Below are positions 1 to 7,553 of a stretch of 21,382 bases of DNA, piece after piece (the first letter of the stretch is position 1; each line of letters opens with the position of its first letter). The notes beneath the pieces were generated by a model. The model was not told where the DNA came from, did not search any database, and saw only the letters and a list, made by a program, of their open reading frames with translations. Source of the stretch: Bacillota bacterium (GTDB taxonomy: Bacteria > Bacillota > Clostridia > Monoglobales > Firm-18). The DNA lies in contig JALOAJ010000040.1 in NCBI GenBank assembly GCA_023228885.1, positions 1 through 21,382 on the forward strand, written 5' to 3'. A program made the translations under genes and the position numbers.

Positions 1-978
1 AACCCGCATGGTCCGCCAAAGTCATTTAAAAGGACAATGATGAAAAGCTACAAAAGTTTGGCTTATCAAGCCAATGATGGATATGCCGCGGCGAAAGCTT
101 TGCTTGCCGCGTTTAATGGGGTTTTAGATGAAAATATACTTATTGCAAGCGGCAAGGACGAATTGCTGAGCTTGGTTCTGGGGACATTAAGACCCCGAAA
201 GGTGTTGGTGCCCCTGCCAACATCATGCGTTTATCAAGATGCTTGCAAAAGGTTTGGTTGTGAGGTTGTTTCTTTTTCGACCGAGAAGAAAGACGAATTT
301 GATTTGGATGCCGAAAAGCTTATATCGGCTGCCGGGAATGTGGACATGATAATAATTTCAAACCCGAACAACCCAACAAGCAAAATAACGGATAGGGCAA
401 AAATGGCTAAAATACTTGATTATTGCCAGTTAAAGGGGATATACCTTGTTGTTGATGAATCGTTTGCCGATTTTGTTTCGGAAGACATATCATCGGTTGG
501 CAAAATAGGCAAGTATGCAAATATTATTATTTTAAAAACGCTTTCTAATTATTTTGCACTACCGGGGCTTGGGCTTTCATACAGCATTTCGTGTCAAAGC
601 CTAACAGAACTTATGCAGGATTGGCAAGTGCCCCTTACTGTGAGCGCGCCCTCTCTTTTAGCTTTTACATCATTGCTTGGCGATATAAAATATATAAAAA
701 AAACAAAAGCATGGCTTTCTTCCGAGCCGGAACGGTTTTTTAAAAGGATAAGCGCATTAAAGGGGATTGTGGCATATAAGCCTTATGCAAATTACATATT
801 TATTGAACTTGAAGAAATGCCTTCATCGGTTTTGTGTGAAAGGATGGATAAAAAGGGTATAAAAGTGTGCAACTGCAATAAAATGGGCGTTGATGAAAGG
901 CAATATATCAGAGTTGCGATTTTAGACAAACGCTCGAACGAAAAATTTTTAGACGCTTTTTCGGGGTGCCTATTATAA
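1..978 (+). CDS. HisC/CobD-like class I/II aminotransferase, 5' truncated, lacking the catalytic lysine
   Basis: A fold-type I PLP enzyme related to histidinol-phosphate aminotransferase and threonine-phosphate decarboxylase. The frame is open from base 1, and the codons before the ATG at 37 read NPHGPP, the conserved N-terminal motif of this family, so the gene begins upstream of the window and that ATG is internal. Family landmarks are present: an ASGKDELL block, SNPNNPT at about 358-381, VVDESFADF at about 448-474, and a C-terminal YIRVAI carrying the carboxylate-binding Arg. The active-site segment LKTLSNYFALPGLGLSY (532-582) aligns with the usual LRSLTKFYxxPGLRLGY. The Schiff-base Lys is therefore Asn (547-549) and the phosphate-binding Arg is Gly (571-573). 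Transamination or decarboxylation is unlikely by this family's mechanism. The frame is intact, so it may be a pseudo-enzyme with a binding or structural role. The substrate cannot be assigned. It lies 15 bases before purL, probably in the same operon. Confidence 0.8.
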   Translation, partial: NPHGPPKSFKRTMMKSYKSLAYQANDGYAAAKALLAAFNGVLDENILIASGKDELLSLVLGTLRPRKVLVPLPTSCVYQDACKRFGCEVVSFSTEKKDEFDLDAEKLISAAGNVDMIIISNPNNPTSKITDRAKMAKILDYCQLKGIYLVVDESFADFVSEDISSVGKIGKYANIIILKTLSNYFALPGLGLSYSISCQSLTELMQDWQVPLTVSAPSLLAFTSLLGDIKYIKKTKAWLSSEPERFFKRISALKGIVAYKPYANYIFIELEEMPSSVLCERMDKKGIKVCNCNKMGVDERQYIRVAILDKRSNEKFLDAFSGCLL

Positions 979-993
979 AAGTAGGAGGTAACA

Positions 994-3900
994 ATGGTTA
1001 AACGAATTTTGACAGAGAAAAAAGAAGGCTATGACATCGAGGCGCAAGGAATCTTTAGCGACCTAAAAAACAACTTAAAAATAAGCGGGTTGCAAAAAAT
1101 AAGGGTTATAAACTGTTATGATATTGAAACGATAACCGGTAACCAACACCAAGAAATCAAAAAAGAAAGTTTTTACGACATTTTGCTTGAAAATGCATAT
1201 GACGAAACGATAGATTTTAAAGAAAATGAAAATGTTTTTGCCATGCAGTATTTGCCGGGTCAGTATGACCAGGGCGCCGATTTTATATCGCAATGGCTGT
1301 CTGTTTTTACACTTGGTGAAAGACCGAAGGTTAGAACATCAAAAATAATTTCCGCTGTCGGTAAAATATCGGGTGATGATTTTTGCCGCATTAAAAGCTA
1401 TTTAATAAATCCTGTTGAATCATGCGAAATTGTGCTAAAAAAACCAAAAAATCTTGATATACATTGTAATGCCGTTGCAGATGTTGAAACGATTGATGGG
1501 TTTATCGATAAAAATCGAGATGAGCTTTCCAAATTTGGTGACGACTTTGGTCTTGCCATGGATGTGGATGATTTGGAGCTGTGCAAAAACTATTTTAAAA
1601 ATGATGAAAAACGAAACCCAACAACAACCGAAATAAAGATGATAGACACTTACTGGTCTGACCATTGCCGTCACACGACATTTTTAACAACTCTTGAAAA
1701 TGTGGCTTTTCAAGATGATATTACAAAGCAGGTTTATGACCAATATTTGAATGACCGAAAAAAGGTGTATGGCGGTGTTCAAAAAAATATAACGCTTATG
1801 GACATTGCAACGCTTGCCATGAAAAAGCTTAAAAAAGAGGGAAAACTCCCCCTGCTTGACCAATCGGAAGAAATAAATGCATGCAGTATTAAGGTTGACA
1901 TTGAGGTTGACGGCAAAATTGAAGAATGGTATGTTATGTTTAAAAACGAAACGCATAACCATCCAACCGAAATAGAACCGTTTGGCGGCGCGGCTACCTG
2001 CCTTGGCGGCGCAATACGCGACCCGCTTTCCGGTCGGGCATATGTGTATCAGGCGATGCGTGTAACCGGCAGCGGTGACCCACGGACACCCATTGACCAA
2101 ACCCTTAGCGGCAAGCTTGCACAGCGCGCCATAACCACGACTGCGGCAAAGGGATACAGCTCATACGGAAACCAAATAGGCGTTCCTGCAGGGCTTGTAA
2201 AGGAAATATATCATGAGGGCTTTGTTGCAAAAAGAATGGAATTGGGGGCGGTTATTGCCGCCGCTCCAAAATATAATGTTGTGCGCGAAACACCCGAAAA
2301 CGGTGATGTTGTTATACTGCTTGGCGCTAAAACAGGCAGAGACGGCTGCGGCGGGGCAACCGGTTCGTCAAAAGCGCATACCGAAGATTCGGCGGAAATT
2401 TGCGGCGCCGAAGTTCAAAAGGGAAACCCCGTTGAGGAGAGGAAAATACAGCGACTTTTCCGAAACCCGAATGCAACGCGCCTTATAAAGCGTTGTAATG
2501 ATTTTGGGGCTGGCGGCGTTAGTGTTGCAATAGGCGAATTGGCGGATGGGCTTTTAATTAATTTAGACAATGTGCCGACAAAATATGACGGTCTTTCGGG
2601 AACAGAGCTTGCAATATCGGAATCGCAAGAGCGAATGGCGGTTGTGGTGCGGCGTAAAGATGCAGATAACTTTATATCTTTGGCGCAAAGCGAAAATTTG
2701 CAAGCAACAGCAGTTGCAGAGGTAACGGACAGTAATCGGCTTATAATAAGCTGGAGAGGCAAAAACATTGTAAATATAAGCAGAGACTTTTTAAATACTA
2801 ACGGCGCTGAAAAAAGGACAAGCGCCGTTGCAAGCAAAGCGCATTGTGAAAGCTTTTTTGCAAGCCGAAAAATTGATGATGTTTCGCGGCATTGGCTCAA
2901 AACTCTTTCCGATATAAATATATGCAGTCAAAAGGGGCTTGTTGAGCAGTTTGATTCGTCGGCAGGCGCGGCTACTGTGTTAATGCCGTTTGGCGGCAAA
3001 CATCAGCTTACTCCGACACAGGTGATGGCAGCTAAAATCCCTGTATTAAAGGGCGAAACAAATGCCGCAAGCGTTATGGCATATGGCTATAACCCGCACT
3101 TGTCAAGCGAAAGCCCTTTCCACGGTGCAATATATGCCGTTGTGGAATCCCTTTCAAAGTTGGTTGCGGCAGGGGTTGACTATAAAAACGCATATTTGTC
3201 TTTTCAAGAATACTTCCCAAGCCTCGGCGTTGACGAAAAGCGTTGGGGAATGCCTTTGGCGGCGTTGCTTGGCGCATATCATGTTCAAACAAAGCTAAAA
3301 ATCGCATCAATCGGAGGAAAAGACAGCATGTCGGGCTCGTTTAACGACATTGATGTTCCGCCCACCCTTGTTTCGTTTGCGGTGGCTTGTGAAAACAGCG
3401 ATAATATTATATCGGGCGAATTTAAAAAAGAAGAAAGCCGCGTAACTGTTGTAAAGATTAAAACAGATGAAAATCAACTGCCTGACCTTGACGATTTGGC
3501 ATCTAAATATCAGGAAGTTTATAGTTTGATAAAGCAAGGGAAGGTGCTATCGGCATATGCGGTTACAGGCGGCGGATTGTGCGAAGCGCTTTCAAAAATG
3601 TGTTTTGGAAATAAAATCGGCATAAAGCTTTTAAAAATTGATGAAAAGGAATTGTTTTATCCGCATTTCGGTTCAATCGTGCTTGAACTTGCCGATGATG
3701 CAGAGTTAGGCAAGTTGCTTGGCATAACCGGCGGTAAATCAATAAGCGGCGAGGGGTTTGAACTTTCTCTTGATACAGCCATAAAAAATTGGCAACAGCC
3801 GCTTGAAGGGGTCTTTACAACAGGTGAGGGAACAAAAAGCTCTGAATGTGAAAGGTTTAGCTATAAATCAAACAAATCGGTTGCAACGGTAAAGGCAACT

Positions 3901-4695
3901 CCTAAAGTTTTTATACCGATTTTCCCCGGAACTAATTGTGAATATGAATTAACAAAAGCGTTTGAAAATGCAGGTGGGGAAGTTGAAACCTTTGTAATGA
4001 ACAACATGACGGTGGAGGATGTCGAATTATCCATCGACAAAATGGCAAAGTATATAGCCGCAAGCCAAATTGTAATGCTTTCCGGCGGGGCGGGTGCAGT
4101 CAGTGAGCCAATAGGGTCAAGCAAGTTCATTGTGTCAATGTTAAAAAATCCGAAAATAGCGGAGGAAATTAACAGACTGCTTTATAAACGCGATGGCTTA
4201 ATGCTTGGTATCGGAGATGGGTTTTCGGCTCTTTTACGGCTTGGGCTTGTTCCTTACGGAAAGATACAAAACTTTGATAAGCCATACCCGGCGCTAACCT
4301 GCAACACCCTGGGGCGTCATGTATCAACGATGGTTCAAACAACGGTGTGTTCAAACCTTTCCCCATGGCTTAATTGTACAAATGTGGGGGATACACACAC
4401 TATTGCGGTTTCAAGTAAGGAAGCGCGATTTGTTGCAACCGAGGAAGAAGTTGAAAGACTGTCCAAAAACGGTCAAATTGCAACCCAATATGTTGATTTG
4501 CTTGGCAACCCAACTTGCGATATAAAATACAATCCTTTTGGCTCGGCTTTTGCCATTGAAGGAATAACAAGCCCGGATGGGCGCGTTTTTGGTAAAACGG
4601 GGCATTCAGAGCGCATAGGAAAAAATGTTGCAAAAAATATAGTTGGCGAAAAGAATCAAAGGCTTTTTGAGGCGGGAGTTAAATATTTCAAATAG
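994..4695 (+). CDS. purL: Phosphoribosylformylglycinamidine synthase, long form, with degenerate glutaminase domain
   Basis: Fourth step of purine synthesis: FGAR + ATP + glutamine (or ammonia) to FGAM. It has 1233 residues, the length of the clostridial/Bifidobacterium clade-II enzyme with a fused PurQ-like C-terminus. The synthetase half looks intact: IDTYWSDHCRHTTF, NETHNHPTEIEPFGG at 318-332, TGRDGCGGATGSSKAH, FGAGGVSVAIGEL and the second ATP-grasp-like half with IGGKDSMSG. The glutaminase domain starts near residue 970 (FIPIFPGTNCE). Where relatives have GICNGFQAL, this protein has GIGDGFSAL: the nucleophile Cys is Gly1074 and the next Asn is Asp1075. The oxyanion loop, normally GGFSAGDE, reads GGAGAVSE at 1031-1038. 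His1204 and Glu1206 (GHSER) remain. Glutamine hydrolysis by this domain is therefore doubtful, and ammonia or another glutaminase may supply nitrogen. The start follows a strong AGGAGG at 982-987. Confidence 0.95.
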   Translation: MVKRILTEKKEGYDIEAQGIFSDLKNNLKISGLQKIRVINCYDIETITGNQHQEIKKESFYDILLENAYDETIDFKENENVFAMQYLPGQYDQGADFISQWLSVFTLGERPKVRTSKIISAVGKISGDDFCRIKSYLINPVESCEIVLKKPKNLDIHCNAVADVETIDGFIDKNRDELSKFGDDFGLAMDVDDLELCKNYFKNDEKRNPTTTEIKMIDTYWSDHCRHTTFLTTLENVAFQDDITKQVYDQYLNDRKKVYGGVQKNITLMDIATLAMKKLKKEGKLPLLDQSEEINACSIKVDIEVDGKIEEWYVMFKNETHNHPTEIEPFGGAATCLGGAIRDPLSGRAYVYQAMRVTGSGDPRTPIDQTLSGKLAQRAITTTAAKGYSSYGNQIGVPAGLVKEIYHEGFVAKRMELGAVIAAAPKYNVVRETPENGDVVILLGAKTGRDGCGGATGSSKAHTEDSAEICGAEVQKGNPVEERKIQRLFRNPNATRLIKRCNDFGAGGVSVAIGELADGLLINLDNVPTKYDGLSGTELAISESQERMAVVVRRKDADNFISLAQSENLQATAVAEVTDSNRLIISWRGKNIVNISRDFLNTNGAEKRTSAVASKAHCESFFASRKIDDVSRHWLKTLSDINICSQKGLVEQFDSSAGAATVLMPFGGKHQLTPTQVMAAKIPVLKGETNAASVMAYGYNPHLSSESPFHGAIYAVVESLSKLVAAGVDYKNAYLSFQEYFPSLGVDEKRWGMPLAALLGAYHVQTKLKIASIGGKDSMSGSFNDIDVPPTLVSFAVACENSDNIISGEFKKEESRVTVVKIKTDENQLPDLDDLASKYQEVYSLIKQGKVLSAYAVTGGGLCEALSKMCFGNKIGIKLLKIDEKELFYPHFGSIVLELADDAELGKLLGITGGKSISGEGFELSLDTAIKNWQQPLEGVFTTGEGTKSSECERFSYKSNKSVATVKATPKVFIPIFPGTNCEYELTKAFENAGGEVETFVMNNMTVEDVELSIDKMAKYIAASQIVMLSGGAGAVSEPIGSSKFIVSMLKNPKIAEEINRLLYKRDGLMLGIGDGFSALLRLGLVPYGKIQNFDKPYPALTCNTLGRHVSTMVQTTVCSNLSPWLNCTNVGDTHTIAVSSKEARFVATEEEVERLSKNGQIATQYVDLLGNPTCDIKYNPFGSAFAIEGITSPDGRVFGKTGHSERIGKNVAKNIVGEKNQRLFEAGVKYFK

Positions 4696-4741
4696 CTGTT
4701 GCCGCACTATATTGCGAATACAAAAAGGAGATGACAAAATT

Positions 4742-5566
4742 ATGTTGGCATACGATAGGGCTGCACAAAGCGCAGAATATATTTTAGGCAAAACAAAGGT
4801 GATACCCCATACAGCTATAATTTTAGGCTCGGGTCTTAATTCTTATCACGAAAAGATTAAGGAAAGGGTTGAAATACCGTATGAGGAAATACCCAACTTC
4901 CCCTCCGCAACTGCATTGGGGCATCAATCAAAGCTTGTATTTGGAAAGCTTAAAGGCAAATATGTAATTGCAATGTGCGGAAGGTTTCATTATTATGAAG
5001 GGTATTCAATGGAGCAATGCGCATTTCCCATTTGGGTGTTTAAACTTTTGGGGGTTAAAGCCCTTATAATGACAAATGCCGCAGGCTGTATTAATAATGA
5101 TTTCGAGCAGGGCGATTTAATGCTTATTACCGACCATATAAAAATGACAAGCGACAGCCCGCTAAGAGGGGCTAATGACGAGCGTTTTGGTCCTCGTTTT
5201 AATGATATGAGTGCGGCGTACACGCCCGCCTTAAGAGATGTTGCAAAGGAAGTGGCATACGGGCTTGGAATTACCCTTAGAGAGGGCGTTTATGCCTTTA
5301 TGCCGGGTCCGTCTTACGAAACGCCCGCTGAAATAAAAGCGCTTAGCGCACTTGGTGCGGATGCTGTGGGAATGTCAACAGTTGGTGAAGTTATAGCCGC
5401 ATCGCATTGCGGTCTTGATGTGCTGGGCATCTCGCTTCTTTCAAATATGGCGGCAGGAATGACGGATAAACCGTTGACGGCGGAAGAAGTGTTGGAAACG
5501 GGCAAAAAAAGCAAAAGTCATTTTTCCAAACTTATTGGTTTGATAATAGAAAAAATACCGCAGTAA
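4742..5566 (+). CDS. punA: Purine nucleoside phosphorylase (trimeric, 6-oxopurine type)
   Basis: Cleaves inosine or guanosine with phosphate to the free base and (deoxy)ribose-1-phosphate in the cytoplasm. It has 274 residues, normal for the trimeric PNP/MTAP family. Visible motifs are ILGSGLN (phosphate loop), GRFHYYEGYS, TNAAGCIN, GPSYETPAEI and VGMSTVGEVIAASH. SNMAAGMTDKPL keeps the Asn expected for 6-oxopurine specificity. The frame is open further upstream to 4643, inside purL, but the ATG at 4742 has AAGGAG at 4725-4730 and matches the family N-terminus, so I chose it. It lies 46 bases after purL and is followed at once by an MTA/SAH deaminase-type gene. This suggests it also accepts deaminated nucleosides such as methylthioinosine, but that is inference from context. 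Confidence 0.93.
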   Translation: MLAYDRAAQSAEYILGKTKVIPHTAIILGSGLNSYHEKIKERVEIPYEEIPNFPSATALGHQSKLVFGKLKGKYVIAMCGRFHYYEGYSMEQCAFPIWVFKLLGVKALIMTNAAGCINNDFEQGDLMLITDHIKMTSDSPLRGANDERFGPRFNDMSAAYTPALRDVAKEVAYGLGITLREGVYAFMPGPSYETPAEIKALSALGADAVGMSTVGEVIAASHCGLDVLGISLLSNMAAGMTDKPLTAEEVLETGKKSKSHFSKLIGLIIEKIPQ

Positions 5567-5585
5567 GCAATGGGGGGCTAATTTT

Positions 5586-6893
5586 TTGGGTTCGGCTATT
5601 AACACACTAATTCAAAATGCGCAAATAATAACAATGGACGAAAAAAACCCTATTTTAAAAGGCGACATCGGTATAAAGGGTAATGTAATTGAGTTTGTTG
5701 GCAAGTCGAATAGCTTTACACCTGATAGGGTAAAGAATGTCAACGGTAATATTGTTATGCCGGGGCTTATAAACGCCCATACCCATTCGCCCATGACCCT
5801 TCTTCGTTGTTATGCGGACGATTTGAGCCTTCGCGATTGGCTGTTTGACAAAATATTTCCTGCCGAGGAAACCTTGACGGAGCAAGATGTTTATTGGGGT
5901 AGCATGCTTGGCTGCTGGGAAATGATTGCAAGCGGAACGACGGCTTTTGCTGATATGTATTTTTCAAATTCAGGCACCGCTCGTGCGGTTATGGAAAGCG
6001 GACAAAGAGCGAATATTTGCCGTGCGCTGCAATGTTTTGATGATTGCGCTGATTTTGAAAAGGACAGCCGCATGAGGCAAGCCTTAGACCTTTACAGCGA
6101 ATTTAACAATGCCGCACAAGGAAAAATTATTATTGATATGTCTGCCCATGCGGTTTACACAAACACAAAAAAATATTTAAAGTTTATTGCCCAAACTGTC
6201 GAAAAATTAAATTGCGGGGTGCACCTTCACATATCCGAAACAAGAGGCGAAAATGTTGATTGCGTTAAAAAATATAAAATGACGCCAACGGAGCTGTTTG
6301 AAAGTTGTGGGTTTTTTAATACAAGAACGATTGCCGCCCACAGCGTTTATTTGACTGATGACGACATAAGCATTTATAAAAATAAAAAAATTCATATTGC
6401 ATCTAACCCCACAAGCAATTTAAAACTTGCAAGCGGTATTGCGCCGATAGGCAAATATTTAAACGAAGGAATAAACGTGGCGCTTGGGACAGACGGTGCG
6501 GCAAGCAACAATAACCTAAATATGTTTGAGGAAATACATCTGGCCGCACTTTTGCAAAAGGGTGTAAATGAAAATCCAACAGAAGTATCTGCTTTTGAGG
6601 CGCTAAAAATGGGTACGGTAAACGGCGCTAATGCGCTTGGAATTAAAAATTGCGGTATACTGCGCCGGGGCTGGTGTGCCGACCTAATAATTATTGATAC
6701 GGACAAACCGCATTTAACCCCTTATTACAATGCCATGTCAGCAATTGTATACAGCGCGCAGGCTGCGGATGTTGACAGCGTTATGGTGGCGGGCGAATTT
6801 TTGATGGAAAATCGTGAGCTAAAGACTATTGATACGGAGAGGGTTAAATTTGAAACAAAAAAGATAGCGGATAGGTTTGCAAGTTTTATATAA
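5586..6893 (+). CDS. mtaD: 5'-methylthioadenosine / S-adenosylhomocysteine deaminase family amidohydrolase
   Basis: A metal-dependent amidohydrolase (TIM barrel) that deaminates MTA, SAH, 5'-deoxyadenosine or adenosine to the inosine analogue. Length is 435 residues. Predicted metal ligands are His65 and His67 (NAHTH), His215 (HLHISE) and Asp303 (LGTDGAAS). Predicted substrate contacts are Glu94, His188, Glu218 and His252 (AAHS). The stretch YADDLSLRDWL and the SGTTAFADMY motif are diagnostic of the MtaD subgroup rather than chlorohydrolases. The start is a TTG preceded by a GGGGGG run at 5572-5577; no ATG is better placed. It begins 19 bases after the phosphorylase stop, so the two are probably co-transcribed. 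The pair could convert SAM by-products to hypoxanthine. Which nucleoside is preferred cannot be read from sequence. Confidence 0.88.
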   Translation: MGSAINTLIQNAQIITMDEKNPILKGDIGIKGNVIEFVGKSNSFTPDRVKNVNGNIVMPGLINAHTHSPMTLLRCYADDLSLRDWLFDKIFPAEETLTEQDVYWGSMLGCWEMIASGTTAFADMYFSNSGTARAVMESGQRANICRALQCFDDCADFEKDSRMRQALDLYSEFNNAAQGKIIIDMSAHAVYTNTKKYLKFIAQTVEKLNCGVHLHISETRGENVDCVKKYKMTPTELFESCGFFNTRTIAAHSVYLTDDDISIYKNKKIHIASNPTSNLKLASGIAPIGKYLNEGINVALGTDGAASNNNLNMFEEIHLAALLQKGVNENPTEVSAFEALKMGTVNGANALGIKNCGILRRGWCADLIIIDTDKPHLTPYYNAMSAIVYSAQAADVDSVMVAGEFLMENRELKTIDTERVKFETKKIADRFASFI

Positions 6894-6920
6894 ATGTGCT
6901 GAATTATTGGGCATCGGCTA

Positions 6921-6949
6921 TTTACAAAGCTGTTAAAAGGTGTTAAAAT
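6921..6949 (+). promoter_or_regulatory. Sigma-A-type promoter for ilvN-ilvC
   Basis: TTTACA at 6921-6926 and TAAAAT at 6944-6949 are separated by 17 bases, with TGT just before the -10 box (extended -10). The predicted start of transcription is near 6956, leaving a leader of about 16 bases that is mostly the ribosome binding site. There is no room for a T-box or attenuator peptide. Confidence 0.6.
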
Positions 6950-6971
6950 GTTTTGAAAAGGAGGAAAGACC

Positions 6972-7472
6972 ATGACTAAGCATATTTTATCCGTGTTAGT
7001 TGAAAACAGGGCAGGTGTTTTAAGCAGAATATCCGGCTTGTTCAGCCGAAGGGGTTTTAACATTGATTCATTGGCGGTGGGCACAACAAATGACGAAACA
7101 ATTTCGCGAATGACTATTGTTGTAAACGGAGACGAATACATTGTGGAGCAGGTGTCGAAGCAGCTTAACAAACTTATTGATGTTATTAAAATAAAAAGGT
7201 TAAAAGAGGACGAAACGGTAAGCCGTGAGCTTGCGCTGATTAAGGTTGCGGCAGACGGCAAAACCCGCGCTGACATAATTCAAATAGTTGATATTTTTCG
7301 CGCTAACATTATTGATGTTTCGCATAAAACAATCACGCTTGAAATTACAGGCTCAACGGACAAATTACAGGCTATGATTGATTTGCTCTCACCGTTTGGA
7401 ATAGAGGAGATGGTTAAAACAGGCATGATATCGGTGGAACGGGGCACCAATGTAATAACGCTTGACAAATAA
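6972..7472 (+). CDS. ilvN: Acetolactate synthase small (regulatory) subunit
   Basis: Regulatory subunit of acetohydroxyacid synthase, the first common enzyme of valine, leucine and isoleucine synthesis. It activates the catalytic IlvB subunit and confers valine feedback. It has 166 residues, the usual bacterial IlvN/IlvH length. The N-terminal ACT domain (about 4-77) contains ENRAGVLSRISGLFSRRGFNID. Asn12, Gly15 and Asn30 match the residues that form the valine site in E. coli IlvH, so feedback inhibition is likely kept. The C-terminal ACT-like domain ends with GMISVERG. The ATG follows AAAGGAGG at 6957-6965. The catalytic ilvB gene is not in the window: the upstream neighbour is mtaD and the next gene is ilvC. 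Confidence 0.95.
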   Translation: MTKHILSVLVENRAGVLSRISGLFSRRGFNIDSLAVGTTNDETISRMTIVVNGDEYIVEQVSKQLNKLIDVIKIKRLKEDETVSRELALIKVAADGKTRADIIQIVDIFRANIIDVSHKTITLEITGSTDKLQAMIDLLSPFGIEEMVKTGMISVERGTNVITLDK

Positions 7473-7488
7473 TTTACCCTATTATATT
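7462..7488 (+). promoter_or_regulatory. Possible secondary promoter for ilvC
   Basis: A perfect TTGACA (7462-7467) lies in the last codons of ilvN. A TATATT follows after 15 bases (7483-7488), shorter than the ideal 17. It could provide extra transcription of ilvC, but such matches are common in AT-rich DNA. Confidence 0.25.
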
Positions 7489-7553
7489 TACTGTGTTTGT
7501 GGGGAAAGTATTAAAATTAAAAGCCGATGCACAGCGGCGGAATGGAGTATAAA

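Noticed and set aside
37..39. ATG at 37 as the start of the first gene
   Set aside because: The frame continues upstream to the window edge and encodes the family motif NPHGPP, so this ATG is internal.
2415..2900. Minus-strand open frame of 161 codons inside purL
   Set aside because: Antisense to conserved PurL sequence, with no ribosome binding site or motif seen.
6725..7276. Minus-strand open frame of 183 codons spanning the mtaD end and ilvN start
   Set aside because: Overlaps two clear genes and the ilvN promoter and shows no family motif; Ser-rich composition is typical of an antisense shadow.
7523..7538. Small hairpin (GCCG/CGGC) just before the ilvC ribosome binding site
   Set aside because: Only four base pairs with an 8-base loop; too weak to claim as a regulator.
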